The notes: generated by a model not told the origin, from the sequence alone. A stretch of DNA of 64,000 nt from Sinohyriopsis cumingii (GCA_028554795.2 CM068838.1:123635928-123699927); one strand, 5' to 3'; positions 36,628 to 50,810 are shown, counted from the first letter of the stretch. Translations and numbers: made by a program.

Positions 36628-38029
36628 TAGAGAGTAGTGCTGTGTTGGGCAAAATACACGCATTATTCATATCATAAGCTGCGGTGTTGGATAGTACATA
36701 ACTGAGTTTTGGTCACTTCACACTTCGAGTTGGATATGTGCTGGGTGCTGGTCAGCGCACCCGGCGTGTTGTTGGTATAATGTGGGGTAGTATATAGTAG
36801 ATGACCACGTGCTGAATAGTGTATCGCTATTTCACATTTCAATGTCCACCTAAACCTTTGATGTTCTGTTAAGCCTGCCATTTTCTAAAAATAAATAGCT
36901 TTACTCAAACAAGAAATATCCTGTTAAGTTTAGCATTACATTTCCCGTTTGAGTCTATAAAGTCTTTTAATAACGGGCTTTTACTAAGAAATGGATGCTT
37001 TATATTAATGAGACGTAAGCTTTAGTCCGAAGTTATGATTTTCCATATGAGGGTTGCTGTACGAAGTTGAAAAGAAATATTTGTTCCCTACTTAATATTT
37101 TAATATGGTAAAGAATTATTTTGGCAATGACACATATGATGAAACAGTATATGCGTGCAACTTAACTTGAAAATGTCTCATTCCACAAACTGTCCCTTGT
37201 TTGGCTTGTGTAGTAGGTATCACGGTACTAGTTGTTTTGGATTTTTTCCGCAGACAATGTTTTTATTCTAGATAATGTAACCATGTCGATGGGTGAAAGG
37301 GTAAATTACGTTAATTATGTTTAATTTGTAAACATATAACCTTTCTAAAAGTCGTAGTTACTGAGCGTAGTTGCTGACTTATTGGTTTGTTTTTGTTGTG
37401 AAAATGTAAATATCTGCACATTGTTGAATCTGATCAGATACATAAATTTATTTTCTATAAGTTAAGGTCCCTCTTTGAGACATTGGCGGTAGGTAACCTA
37501 ATAACCAGCACTTTTCTATCAGATTGCAGATAAAACGTTGCAAAACAAGGCATTTAGAGGGAGATATGTTTGGGCCTAAAATACAAATCCGTTGCCTAGA
37601 CTCTTCAAAAATACATTTATTACTGTAAGCACAATCAAAGCAGTTAAGAAAATATATAACTAAAAAGGAAACGTACACGAAAAGGTATGATAAATTTAAA
37701 GTCTTTTTTAAATATATTTGCAGCTTAACTCATTTGTTTTCCTCCAATTTTTAAAAGTATTTTATAATTGTAATACTATCTGGTATTTTCCATTCTTATT
37801 TTATTTCGTTTTCATCCCTTTTCGCTACTTTTTCTCTTGTTCCTTCATTTTTGTAAGGTAGGCACAGCGTCTTAAGTATGACAACTTTGTAGTTCCAATC
37901 CTTGACTGTAACCTGATCGCATATCTAACAGAGCAATCAGGATGTTTCGAGAGCTTCGCCTAACATCCGTCCTGGACGTCTTTTTTTAAGCCTAGATGAG
38001 TATGTGTCATTAAATCTAAAAAACAAGTA
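36628..38029. other. Non-coding spacer with degenerate repeats
   Basis: From 36,640 to 36,850 words like GTGTTGGATAGTACATAA and GTGCTGGGTGCTGGTCA recur loosely, similar to the sequence left of the hAT insertion. No gene is seen. Confidence 0.4.
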
Positions 38030-39330
38030 CGTGACCACATTTCCAACACTGTTTCTCATAAGCCTTTGCCAACATCGCATTCTTCCGTCGATAAACAGTC
38101 TAGACTTAGCAAAATATACAACTTTAGTTTCAGTATTTAAGTAGGCGGAGTATTTTAAACATTTCGATCGACCTTACAAGTCACAAAACCACATTTATAT
38201 GTGACCGTGGACGTACCTGTTTAATGTCTCTCGTACAATATTTTTTGCGTGATCTGATTAAATTGAACTTGATTTAATGCTGGGTTTTCAAAGAAACAGA
38301 ATACATATTGAACACAATATGTTACAAAGAAATGGTATTTTAACTACGGAGAAGTCAACAGCAGTTATCGTTTAACTATATCCTGGAATCCTTTTCACGT
38401 GCTTCACACAAATGTTCTTCAAACGACATAGCGATTTGCAGAGTTTCAGTCGCAATTTGTTTTCTATAGTAATATAGTGGCATTCAAATTAAATGAGAAA
38501 AAAAAAGAATATTGAAACTGAAAAATGATACTGATGCTGTAAATGTAATATGAACTAGCATTATAATCATAAATGATCAGTCCATAGCTAAAGAAAGCAG
38601 ACAGATCTGATTCCAAATATATCGTTTATATTTATAAATTTGGAAATTATTTATAGTTTAAAACCCCTCGGTGTGTTCTATTACAAAAGGGGGGATACAA
38701 TTTTGGTTAGACGATCATTGCTGCGTACTCATGATGCAAGACTAAGATATCGGACTTCGGTGTTTATCATCTGTTTTATTTGCATGTATCTTATCAGTCG
38801 CACAACTTTCTCGTGTCTTGTATGGTTTATGTATTAAGGTTAAATAAGTAATGAAATTCCTTAAGTAAACTGCACTCACTTTATAGACGCTCTCAAATGT
38901 CGTCGTTACTGGGAAGAGAAGCAATGCCATGACATCGGACTTTAGCCAAAATTCAGTTCCATTGGTAGTAAGGCGAGTTCATTGTAAACAGTGAAATGTT
39001 CAGGTGCTTGTTATTTACATGGGGAGGGTAAGTACGTGTTTCCACAACTTTGGAAATGACCTTGTAATCACATCAAGTAGACAAAGTCACTATTTGTGTC
39101 AAGCCGTTGCAATCAAACTAATTTTGTTCAGAATCTGTTATGTATGATCCAGGAGAGAAGAACATTTGATTTCGTACTTCTCCTGAGTATATATAATCTG
39201 CGCTGCATATCTCGTAATCTGTTATACTACAACCAATTACCTATTTAGTTTTCTTTAGAAACTCTTTCTGGAGAAATATTTCATGTATCAATAGCCCAAC
39301 ATTTCTTTGATCATGTTTACGTATAATAAA
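38030..39330. repeat. Copy 1 of a duplicated non-coding segment
   Basis: CCTTTGCCAACATCGCATTC and the following TTCCGTCGATAA are shared with 47,420-47,455. Further blocks in the same order are TCTCGTACAATATT, GGGTAAGTACGTG, TTTTGTTCAGAATC and CATCTCGTAA. Spacing differs by indels. No coding frame is conserved between the copies. Confidence 0.55.
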
Positions 39331-40688
39331 CAAAATTCATTGATGGAGAAAGACTAATAAACACAAGCATATTCTGCATCTACAGTAATAATATAGTTCT
39401 AATACAATCCTAGTTTAAAATAGGTCGTGATACATTTTACATAAAGAGATCAACGTTTAATCAATTAACATTAGATCGTGCTCAGATATTGATATACTGA
39501 TGTATGGGACCCTGTTAAACTTACAGTGTGACATATCAAAGAACTTAATTGATACATAGCCACGGAAACTGACTACACATATACAATTACACAATACAAT
39601 TTAACTGAGAAATTTTTTCTCAGACACCAATTCACTTACAACTGACTTTAGTGACTTCCGGAGGTTATAAAATCATAGTAAATAACAAGAACATGTATAG
39701 AATAAATATTTAAAGTAGAAAATTCAGTTCAAGGTAAAAAGCAATTTACTTGCTTGGCGTTAATAAGCACGTACCGTAAAACAACACCTGCTGAAGCTAA
39801 ATATGTCCGTCAAAGTCACTTTCTTGTGCACTTAGATCAGAACGGTATCTTGATGAGATTCAAGCTGTTGTTTCTTGCAGCATGGCTAACGATTAATCCT
39901 ATTATTGTACAATGCAAACTGAGACCTTCAAAAAGAAAATAAACAAGTGATATTGATGTTCTTATAACATTCAGTGCAAACATTAGAATTTCAAAGGAGA
40001 AACTGTATGTGTATATTCAAATGCATGACATGTCACTTAATTTTAAGCTTTTCCCCCGTTGTTAACTGAACCTAGAAATTTCAAGATATATACATAACAT
40101 GGAAACATTTCCTATTATCACCGAAGTGTGAGATATCAATCTCTTATGTCAACTTCACAGTGGAGTCATGAAGGTAGAAATTATGTTGGCGTGCTAAAAG
40201 TTTCATTCTTCTCACCAAAATATAGCAAGCAATATGCCACATGCATCACTATTTCTAAGACCGTTTCACTGGTGACATCCAACATTCACAACAGTATGTT
40301 TATGTATGATTCCTCTGAATTCTATATGCTCCTGTGGAGTAAAATTACTGTTAGGAATACATGTTGACATGTTATGCAATTGTTTATGTGTGTCTGTAGT
40401 GAAATGCGAATAATATTCATAAAAATAGGGGTAAAAACATTGACAACTATAGAAAGAGCAAATATATGCTACTTTGTCATGACGTAAACAGTTTTCACGT
40501 TGAGGTACAACACACAGTTACCTCCCTCTCCAAAGATCATTACATACAACACTAAGTGATATATGGAAAAAAGAAGGAAATATAATGAAGTTAGTTCATG
40601 CACATTATTTAAATATGCACAAAGAAACAGAAAAATATAATAGATGTGGTTGACTGCACCAATACAAATTATCTGTTTTCCTTAAGGG
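39331..40688. other. Non-coding spacer
   Basis: No supported gene; short open frames only. Confidence 0.4.
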
Positions 40689-41293
40689 GGCAGGGGCCAG
40701 ATTCTATGTACAAATTTAATGCCGCAATCAGCGACCTAGTATACAAAATCGTAATCAAATACACTAGTGAGGTCAAAAAGGTCCATATTTTTGAATACCG
40801 ATATTATAACAAAGCATAAGAGTATTATCCACTTGACCAAATAAGTCAATGGCGGTTCATAGTAGAACAGGTTTATGCATCCCAACCCCAAATTTCTACC
40901 TGCAATGTTCATGTCCGAAGATCATATTTGACACCATGTGATGCTCACAGTGCAAACACAAGCCATTTTCCTAGCCGACAATTGTGCAAAACAGTATGTA
41001 GAAAACAGGCTGATGCAACTGAAAATGTTGTCATCCAAGCCGTTTTTTGAGACATTCTATTTGCCACAAACCCATTTGTTTACTGCTATGGAGGATAGCT
41101 CTACTTCTTGGCCGACTATTGGTATTTCACTATCAACATACTGCAGAGTAACTATAGAAGGTGTATATGCCTGACATCAGTTTCAGGAACCACACAAGCC
41201 CGAAACACCTAGACAATAATAGCTGAAAAAGTCACACCAGGGCCTTATGTTAAGAAATTTGCCAGGGGCCAATTTACCAAACTGGACCCTGCC
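40689..41293. mobile_element. Possible short non-autonomous TIR element
   Basis: GGCAGGGGCCAGATT at 40,689 and its near inverse AAACTGGACCCTGCC at 41,279-41,293 match at 13 of 15 positions. The 605-bp interior has no transposase. No clear target duplication flanks it, so the assignment is tentative. Confidence 0.3.
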
Positions 41294-42178
41294 ACCATAA
41301 GAATGTTATTCCAAGGCGTCATTGAAGTTGCACGTGATAGGTCGGTTGTTATAACTAAAATGTTATTTCCGGAATCGCACATCTGAAGAGCTATTGAAAG
41401 TGGGTGCACCGTGACATTGCTAACTGTTTAATCAAGTATGCATTTCGGTATTGATCGTTGTGCCCTTAACAATACAGTCTTTGTATTATGCAAATTAAGA
41501 AAAGTTAAAGTGATTTTCTCATTTATCAAAACTCCGGATCGTGATATTTAGATAGATACGTTGAATAAGGAACATTCTAAACATACATTATTGTAACCAA
41601 ATCAGAATGATACATTTCTGGCTCTGTATTTGGATCTCGATATATGTTGCTGCGCGCTTACAACTGTACTATTAGAACAGGTCATCTGGCGGGGTAAGTT
41701 CAGTGATTGAATACAAAAGCACTATCAGTCTGAAATTACGTGTTTTTTGTTCGTGAAAAAGGAACCTGTAAGGAAAGATCACAACCATGTGCCTCCGAAT
41801 CTTATGGTCAATTTCTTTAGAGAAAACTCGGCAATAAACTACGATTTTTAAAGACGAAAATACCAAAAGATATTTCAGAAATTTATCGAAATGTCTGTTT
41901 GATGCTTTACTTGATTTCATTTCTTGTTTCAACCATACGTTCTTTGCCCGTGATGCAAAAACTTGGAGATAACGATGTAAATATTAGATCAAACAATTGT
42001 ATTAACATACGGTTGAGTTTCTAGAATCGATGTAGAACGAAACTTGTCGCTTATACATTGTTTAACATTTCAACACGTAATGACATCTGAGAAATAAAAT
42101 GAGGTTCTGTTCAAGGTGTTCCAGAAATCGATGTGGCATATTAACATCTCTCTCTCTCTCTCCCTCTGTCTCTCTCTC

Positions 42179-42248
<70 letters not shown>

Positions 42249-44221
42249 TACCTTATTTCATTCTTTGGTATAGCTGTAACTCTGATTTAACGTCAAGCTA
42301 AGAAATAGAGAAAAATAAACAAATGCAGATTTCAAGAAAGTAAAATGACAAAACTTTCTTTTCATTGGGCTAGCTCCAAAGTGGAATGGTCATTGTACAT
42401 AATATATAATTTTAGTATTACTATTTACACGTGTGTCTTGCCATATTTTGATGGCCCTGTAATTTTAATACGTCTGTTCACACACTTGTCGATACCACAT
42501 TGTGTTAAATCATTAAATAAATTAACTTCATCATAGATGCCATCTTGTGATAGAGATATACGTACATGTTTAAATTCTATACTAATGCATGTTTGAGAGA
42601 ATAATATGACAATGGTATGTTTGATCCACCATTTTATATTTTCCCCCCAGGCCTTATAACGAGAATAAATCTGTAGACTTATCGTACGATAACCTGATAC
42701 CATGATTGATCTCCCCCTATGTTAACAATTACACTGTCAATATCAATGGAAGATATGTTGAAACTCATGTCTCACAAGCTGTTAGTCTTTATGTTCGTCT
42801 TCCTGTTGCCCATATTTTGTCTACAGTTCGACTGGTAAATATACATCAGACTTGTTTCTTTTTACCCTGTGATAGACATGCTCAAGAGGGATATTAATTT
42901 TGTCTCTTTCGTCTTGAAATACATACAGTGCATACAGTTTGTTATACTCTGTGATTCCTTATTAATCTATTTGCTCATTAATTTGCAACCCATTGTCACT
43001 TAATAAACACTGGCAGAAAAAGGTGTTTCAAAAATGTCCGATGTCAGGACTGTATTTACTTTTATACTTGTGTTTTGCGATCCTATTTTTTTACACTCAC
43101 TGATTAGTTTTGGTACGAAAGTTTTATTGGGCTAGATTTAATATGGCTTTAAAAATGACCAAGATGATTACATTGAATTTGTGAATCTTGAATCAAGCGC
43201 CCTTGCTTATTAAGAAAATAATTCATTCTCTGCGAAAGCGACTTTCGTCCTCCCATGTATAGAGAATGGAGTGATATGTAAGAGTTTTTGCTGCAATATT
43301 CATGACGTTTTATAAACTTTCAATTGAAGAAAAGATCAAACAAACATACTTTCTGAAGAGAATGTTAAAGTGTTTTTGCTAAACCATTTTGTATATTCAA
43401 TACATGGGTATTCATAAGTGTTATTCCTGTAACCGGTCCTGTCTCGCAAGGATACGTGCTGCGTGATACATTACCTTGACTTACTTAAGCCAGTGTATCA
43501 TATTTGTGTATAAGTGCTGAAGCGTTTTTCTTGGGCTCGGATGTGTTCCGTATCATAGTTTACATTTTCACAGATGTATGTTGCATTTTTTGAAAAACGG
43601 AAAGAAATGCAAAACATGATCTAAATGTAAATTGACATAATGTCTTATATCATAAGTCCTCAACTTAGATGAATTCTGAAATTTTGTATTCTTATAGTTT
43701 ACAAGTATAGATTTCCTCTGTCATGCTTGGTTCATACAGAAAGTTTTAAAATATTAGACTCCTCCTCCTCAGTATGGACGTTTGATCTCCCGGTTGGTTA
43801 ATGTCGACTGGAATACCATGATACTTGTTTCGTACCATTTGTAATCTGATAAAATCCCACTTCACCTACGATATAGATGTCTAATGGAGGTACTATTTTA
43901 TGCAGTCTGGTTTTTATTTTCGTTCTAATTGGTTTATCGAATATTTAAAAAAAATACCGTTCAACAATCAACAGTATAAAAAGTTGGTAAATAAACTTAA
44001 GCATATGATAAGCATCAGTGACTGAAAATTTGTATTACTAAAGAAAATTCTTAATAGTTATTTATACTATTAGAGTTGTCGGAGGATGGTCCTCGTTCAA
44101 TCCATTTTTTGTGAAATCGCTGCTGTTCATCGACAAATGCATTCTTTGTTCATTTGGTATTGGTTCACAACATGTTCTTTCATAGCAATATTGGTATAGG
44201 TCCAATATTTATCCATCCCTA
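41294..44221. other. Non-coding spacer
   Basis: No gene recognised. A CT/CA microsatellite at 42,149-42,250 is listed separately. Confidence 0.45.
42149..42250. repeat. (TC)n(AC)n microsatellite
   Basis: About 65 bp of TC-rich repeats followed by AC repeats; creates spurious Ser/Leu-rich and Arg/Glu-rich open frames. Confidence 0.95.
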
Positions 44222-44510
44222 CAGACCGCTTTGGTGACGTAAGTGGTTGGAGCGTCCGCCTCGGATGCGGGAGATCTCGGATTCTATCGAAGATGTCTAA
44301 AAATGACACTAACAGCTGTTCAGCATAAAGAGGTTAGTGTTAGGAATGGTCGGCCTGGTGTCAGAATAATGTGACTTGGTGTGACATCATGCTACATGTC
44401 TGCGGCATGATGCCCCAGTGCTAGACATCACTATAACTTGCCACGCTGCAAACATAGTAGCGATTTGACTGAACAATTGTTAAAGTTACGTTAAAAATCC
44501 AAATCACATG
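44222..44510 (+). repeat. SINE family A, plus-strand copy
   Basis: The head carries GTGGTTGGAGCGTCCGCCTC and GGATGCGGGAGATCTCGGAT. The body has AGAGGTTAGTGTTAGGAATG, GGTCGGCCTGGTGTCAGAAT and CATGTCTGCGGCATGATGCC, and ends in TTAAAAATCCAAATCACATG. It matches the minus-strand copies at 14.9 and 21.0 kb in reverse. Confidence 0.75.
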
Positions 44511-47379
44511 TATCCATTCCTACAGTGCTCGGTGCTTGTCATCAAGTCATCTATTCTTATAGGTATATTAGCAATCCTCGCTCATTCCATTTAACGTTTT
44601 CATATCATCATATATTCACCATCGTCATCATCATTTTCGAGGCACACATTTAGCATTAAAAGTATTAAATAAACAAGCTGGACGTTAATGACAATCTTGC
44701 ACAATTTAGTATTAGCCATGTATATTTCAACCGTTGCAATTAAACAAGCGCTTCTGGTATTTGAATTAATCATTCTCCGGACATAACAGATCTAACACTC
44801 ACGAACTGAAACATTAGTGATACAATATAGAAGTCACTGTTATTTATTACCTAGGTAAATCTATGTGGATGGAAAGCACGTGCAAGACAAACATTTCAGG
44901 TAGTAGCAATTGATACGAATATAGAAACATATCATACATCGGCTCCATGTAAGCATCTATGATATATTGAAGCAAGCCTTCTCACATTCTTATAGGAGCG
45001 GTTACTTTCTGTCATGAACGCGACAGAAATCTTGATTTTCTTATCTCGGTCCGCTTTTCTCAGTCATGGTGTCTACTCTCTAGCAACTCCTTTAGCAAGG
45101 GAAGCAACCCTTTTTATTTTGTTGAGGTTGACTGAGTTGTGTCGATTCTTTAGACAAGTTCACTAAGTGATTAAATTATTTTAGAGGTCAGAGACAAATT
45201 ATTTTAAAAAAAATATAAAACAGATGAATGAGATAAAACAACAAAAGAGATAACATAGAAGATAATATATTATTAAGCGTTTAACCAGAGATGGACGAAG
45301 ACTGGTAAAGATGCAAAAATAACCACAGAAAATACAAATAGTTATTTCATGTCGATCACTTAATGTTTTCCACTAGACAGAAATCTAGGTGATTTTTTTC
45401 AAACAAACGTTTTTTTATATCTCAGTCCGGTTGTCTTAATCTGCATGTGAAAGTAAATTATGCCTGAATTGGCTTCTAACCGCAATATAAACTCAATCTC
45501 AGTCGTGAGAACTTTTTATGTTAGAAACTGTATTAATGTCCGATAACCACCACAGGGGATATAAAATGTTTTGCTATTTATGAATGATCAAACCTGCAAA
45601 AAGAACCCCCACGAGCTGCGCAATTATTTGGATCTAAATGTATGTTTGAAAATAAATAAAAATGCACTTCTACGTGAAATGAGCATCAGTACCACTGCTA
45701 TACCATTTGTCAAGATGAACACTTGCTGGCGTACAACATTCATTAAATGCAAATCATTTACAGTTTCGCTTGTTTGCTATTCTTACTCTGAGACGAAACA
45801 TAGGCAAATATCTTCCTTGCTGATGTTTTGTTGAAATACTACTAAGGCACCAATCATCTAAGGGTATGAAAGAAATCATTTTGCGCATGTTTTCTTTTCA
45901 TATAATCCAGCTCCAATTTCACTAGCATAAGTCCAGAGTGTGTCCGTTTCCCGAGGCTGAGATTCTGGGGTGGGTGTCTGATCGGTCAGTTTCATTAAAT
46001 ACTTAGACTTAGATCTGACACGCGTCGTTAAAGCTTAACGTTCTGCTGACCTAAAAAATTTCCTGTCCTTATCATTTAGTATATAATCAGATACGGTCTT
46101 AAGAATTTATTTAAGGGACCTGGTTGTTACTAATATATAGTCCTCATGATGTTTTGTACTTTTAGATAACATCATGTAAGTTTTCTTTTGATAGACAATG
46201 ATATATAATGCTTGAAAACAATCATACATTTTTTTATTTTTTATGCGTGACTAACACACAACCAAGATATGCCTCAAAGCAGTAGAAATTTATGACTTTT
46301 TTAATTGTTTTACAAACAGTTGAAAGGAATTTGTTTTAGCCCACTGTTGTCATCTTTTATTTTCAACCATAATGCATGCAAGATATTATGCCTGAAAAAA
46401 AATACGTGAAGTCGCATAATTAGTATTTATTTTCGAGACCACCATCATGAAAACTTTTCACCAAAAACATTATTTGCAAGACAATACACATCAAAGGCTA
46501 ACAAGAAATTCGATTAAAGTGGTTCCAGACGTTGGTGAGCTTGTTAACACAGTTAAATTGTTTAGATGCAAATAATTAGAATGTAAACTTTTCTAATTTG
46601 TTTGATGTCACACGTTTTGAAATTTGAATAATATACGTTTGATTTAACTGATTAAAAATGAGCTCTCCTTATCCTTTGCCCGCAACTCTGTTTCATACTG
46701 CAGTAAGTTAAACCCTTCACAAACGCTTTGCAACTCTAAATCAAGTCTTGATGCATACAAGCCATGAAATACAGCTCATAATTACCTTTATAAGTCAAGA
46801 TAAATCTCATTTTTCACATAAATTTACATAGTACAAGGTTTAGATATTACCTATACATACACACACATGCACACAACACACTATTACACAAGGGTATAGA
46901 TTGATTAAGTTTAAGTGTTTTTCTTGAAGACAGCCTCGCACAAACAAACAAGGATTTATTTGCAAAACTTGGCAATGATAGAAGAGCATCTCTTTTTGAG
47001 AGATGTGGATGACTCTAAACATGGCCTTCTTTTTGTCATTCGTACACACTGCATTTGTGTGTTAAGTAAAATATGATAACTATGGGCGCTTCTCGACGAT
47101 TAGATGCTTTCAGATGACTAAATCTTGCTAGTTCTTGTCTTGACATATCCAGTAAACTTCATAACATTTCTGTTCTGTGGTTCTATTTTAGGAGAGACCA
47201 CTATTTTGGCAGCAGCAGCAGATGCAGCTCGATCAGTAAAAGAAGACATCTGTGAAATAGAAGTTTCCTTAGAGTTAAGTGTCCATTTGTTTCATTAAAT
47301 TGGGAAACATTATTACATGCTTCGCCTAATATTAGCGTTGTTTATAAACCTGGACTCAACGGTGTCATTATATCCTTGA
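44511..47379. other. Non-coding spacer
   Basis: No gene supported. Near 47,190-47,275 an acceptor-like TTTTAG precedes a short open stretch (TTILAAAADAARSVKEDICE) that loosely resembles sequence near 32,030, too weak to call an exon. Confidence 0.4.
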
Positions 47380-49500
47380 CACCACGTCGATGATTGAATG
47401 TTAAATAATGCTCATGATATACCTTTGCCAACATCGCATTCTTCCGTCGATAATAAAATTGTACAACCCTAGCTGTAATTTCACTAAGTAAGTATTGGAT
47501 TGTCTTAAGCGTTTCAACCTTGAAAATGCACGGCTATATATATAATATAGTCCTGGTTATATGTAGTTAATATCTCTATCGTACAATATTTATGTCATGT
47601 GATCTGTTTAAATCAATCGTAAAATAATCATGGGCTTGCAAATAAATATACTACATACTGAAAACACGTTATACATTTCTAAGTGTTGTTTTAGCTGTGG
47701 CAAAGCCGACATTAATTAACGTTTAATTGAAATCCGAGTTCAAACTTCAGTTGATACACATGGATATTGACTATACTACCAAGAAATTATGGGAGTATCT
47801 TCTCAGTAAATCATTATATGGTATCTAACGAGATAACATCACACTTAAATTATATGAAATTAAGAATATGTTGTGTTATGTTGTGTAATGTGGTGTTATG
47901 TTGTGCTATGTTGTGTTATGTTGTGTTATGTTTTGCTAGGTTGTGTTGTGTTGTTTTATGTTGTGTTATGTTGTGCTATATTGTTCTATCTTGTGCTATC
48001 TTCTGCTATGTTGTGTTGTGTTATGTTCTGCTATGTTCTGCTATGTTGTGTTATGTTTTGCTATGTTGTGTTATGTTGTGTTGTGTTATGTTATGAAGAG
48101 TGATGCAAAGGAAATATGGACTAATATTCAAATAAAATATGACGATTTCATAGAAAGTAATTTTTAATGCAGAATGACTCAATTTTACACCAGATGTCAA
48201 ATCTGCGTTATGATCAATGATTAAACACATAAGTCACCTCCTACTACTATACGGATTTTAGTTTGTCAAAATTTATCATTTAATATTTCCTTTTCTGACT
48301 AAGTATTGATTGCATTAGAAACCATCTGTCACGCCAGTGTCATCCCAGCGTAGTCCTAGAAGTGGACGAACATCACGAGCAGCTTTTACACCAAGTTTTA
48401 CTGAACCTGCTTGTCTAGGGCGTTGTGTTTGCGTGTCTTTTCATTTACAGTGTCTTCGTCACAAACAACTATTTGCGTGCTATGTCTTCTTCCTATGGCT
48501 AGTCCTTATAATATAACCCTTATATTCTTCAAGTTGACAAGATGTTTCAAAATGAACATTAACACCTGAATTGAATAAGGTGTTTTATCAAGCATTCCTC
48601 TGACACTTGGTCTACCTTAAAGCGCTTCGATAACCTGTAAGAAAATCCAGTATCTTCGTTTTTCTGTTTTTCAGATTTGCTTATTGAGAAATTATTTACA
48701 CAGATAAAGTCGTTTCTATTGAATTGCCGAGCTAATTGAATTGAAAATTCGGTACTTTTGATAGACAATATTTATGACAAAAACTAAGATCCCGGTCTTT
48801 GAATCATATTTTATGTTCTACTTGTAATATCCTTTCCGTTACATCAATGTACCGGGCCTTATGGTTTAACCAACTGTGCATACGATTGGTGTTTGAATGA
48901 TAAGCAGGTAATGAATTATCTTTCAAAAAGTGTAGCTATTTGAATATGGTTCTGAAATGCCTCTGTCACTATCAACAGAAATAGTCATACGAATTGATAT
49001 GATCGGTACATTTTTACTTCCTGCTAAAGTTCAGTTATAAACAGTAATATATTTGGGTATGTAAGTGTTATTCCCCAGTAGAGGGTAAGTACGTGATTGC
49101 ATAGCCAGGGAGTGAACAGTGGTAAGAAATATAAGTATTTCCGTTCTTTTCTATCTGGTATTAGTCAGAGGAATATCTGCAACACCATTTCTTAAATTTC
49201 ATAGCATTTAAAAAACTTTGTAATTCTTTCAAACCTATCGAATCAAATATTTTGTTCAGAATCAACAAAGTATTATCCATGTATAAACTTATGGACTCTA
49301 CCTTTCGCCATTTTCATATTGGAATGGAACCTAGTTTGCACATCTCGTAAGGAGGTATGACATTCAGGACTCTTTCCTTCGCTATGTATATGTCGAAACA
49401 CAATTTTCCGGCAAATCACCCAGTTCGTTTTAACTTCATGTGTCAGTAGGCCAAAATACTTGAACGTGCATTCAAAAATGAAACAAAAGTTCAATGGTAG
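47380..49500. repeat. Copy 2 of a duplicated non-coding segment
   Basis: Ordered blocks shared with 38,030-39,330, listed there. This copy lies immediately upstream of the UNC93A-like first exon and is lengthened by a TTGTGTTATG minisatellite and other insertions. Confidence 0.5.
47867..48096. repeat. 10-bp minisatellite
   Basis: Degenerate TTGTGTTATG / TTGTGCTATG units for about 230 bp, giving Cys/Leu/Val-rich artefactual frames on the plus strand. Confidence 0.9.
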
Positions 49501-49721
49501 AGGAACTCATAAATCAATAACACGCTTTACAAGTACAGTAATATTTTGATAATAAAAATAACATTGCTTATAAGAGATCTTGGTACATTCTGAACGTTGA
49601 GACATCTGCCGATGGTAAAAACAGTTTGTTTAAGATAACAGAACACTATTAGTGCTTCTATTGATTACAATAAACTAAGGATATGAAAATGGTAATTTGT
49701 TGTCTTTTTGATCTCTTGCAG

Positions 49722-50305
49722 ATATTTTACGAAAAGCGTCGACAAACTATATAAAAATGAGCTCAAAGAAAACGCAGCCATGTCAGATGTCAACACGGAC
49801 AGGAATCTGAAGAATTCGATGGCGTCCTTGGAAATAAAGTCAGAAAACACATTTAAAATGACAAAGTTTCAAATTATCAAGAACGTGTTGGTGCTCAGCT
49901 TAGGATGTTTGGTTCTATTCACATCCTTCCAGTCCTTTTCCAACCTTCAAAGCAGTCCTAATAGGGAGGCTGAGTTGGGAGTGACCGGTTTATCAGTGAT
50001 ATACGCAGCTCTTGTCGTTTCTTGCATGTTTTTGCCGCCAGTCACAATCGCGCGTCTTGGCTGCAAATGGACTGTAGCAATTTCCATGTTCTGCTATATC
50101 CTCTATATGGCAGCCAACTTTTACGCCACCTGGAGCACAATTATCCCTGCTGCCATTATTCTCGGACTTGGGACAGCGCCACTATGGTCTGCAAAGTGCA
50201 CGTATCTCACCCAGGCCGGAGTTTGGCACGCAAAAATGATTGGTACAACAGACGATGACACCATCAACCGATTTTTCGGAGTCTTCTTCATGATATTTCA
50301 GACGA
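49722..50305 (+). CDS. UNC93A: UNC93A-like membrane protein, first coding exon
   Basis: UNC-93 proteins are multi-pass major-facilitator-like membrane proteins; the nematode founder regulates a two-pore potassium channel and UNC93A itself is poorly characterised. After a CTCTTGCAG acceptor, the best start is ATG at 49,780 (context GCAGCCATG). About 175 codons follow with four hydrophobic segments: NVLVLSLGCLVLFTSF, the LSVIYAALVVSCMFLPP helix, WTVAISMFCYILYMAANFYA and IIPAAIILGLGTAPLWS. The motif APLWSAKCTYLT is a family hallmark. The exon ends ATATTTCAGACGA|GTAAGC in phase 1 and joins the exon at 50,650 cleanly. Codons are intact, so the gene may be functional. Confidence 0.85.
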
Positions 50306-50649
50306 GTAAGCAACATACCTTTTATGTGGTCGCATTAGATCATGCATTTAAAATTAAAATATTGGACTAAGGAGGCAACCATTGTGCATCATCCTCCATT
50401 AGAGTTTCATATTCTAGAAAAGTATAGACGGTATGATCTAAGAAGGAAATAGTAAATTATGTTTTCATAATGTAAAGGATGCGTGTGATAATATAATTTA
50501 GAAAGTCCTTAAATGACCAAAATGTTCTTGCGAAGAATGCTTCTTGTCCCTTAAAGCCTTTACGAAACAAAATTATTTATTAAATATTGAATTGCTTGAT
50601 CGATTAATTGATCGATTAATGGATTTATTGACTGATTGGCTGATTCCAG

Positions 50650-50810
50650 GTCAGATCTGGGGCAATTTGATTTCGTCCATGGTGTTCAGGCAGAGACCAG
50701 TGAACTCCACGTTTGGATTGTCGTCCGAAGATCGTCTAAAGTGTGGAGCTAATTACGATCCAGCAGTATTCGTTAATTACACCACCCTTGACAAACCAGA
50801 TATGGATCAG
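50650..50810 (+). CDS. UNC93A: UNC93A-like membrane protein, second coding exon
   Basis: A TTGATTCCAG acceptor leads, in phase, into SQIWGNLISSMVFRQRPVNS and an extracellular loop with Cys and an NYT glycosylation site (VFVNYTTLDKP), ending GATCAG|GTATTA in phase 0. WGNLISS is strongly conserved in UNC93A. The loop links the fifth helix to the following one. Confidence 0.85.

Noticed and set aside
42062..42301. Ser/Leu-rich and Arg/Glu-rich frames
   Set aside because: Created by the TC/AC microsatellite.
47767..48167. Cys/Leu/Val-rich frames of 74 to 109 codons
   Set aside because: Created by the TTGTGTTATG minisatellite.
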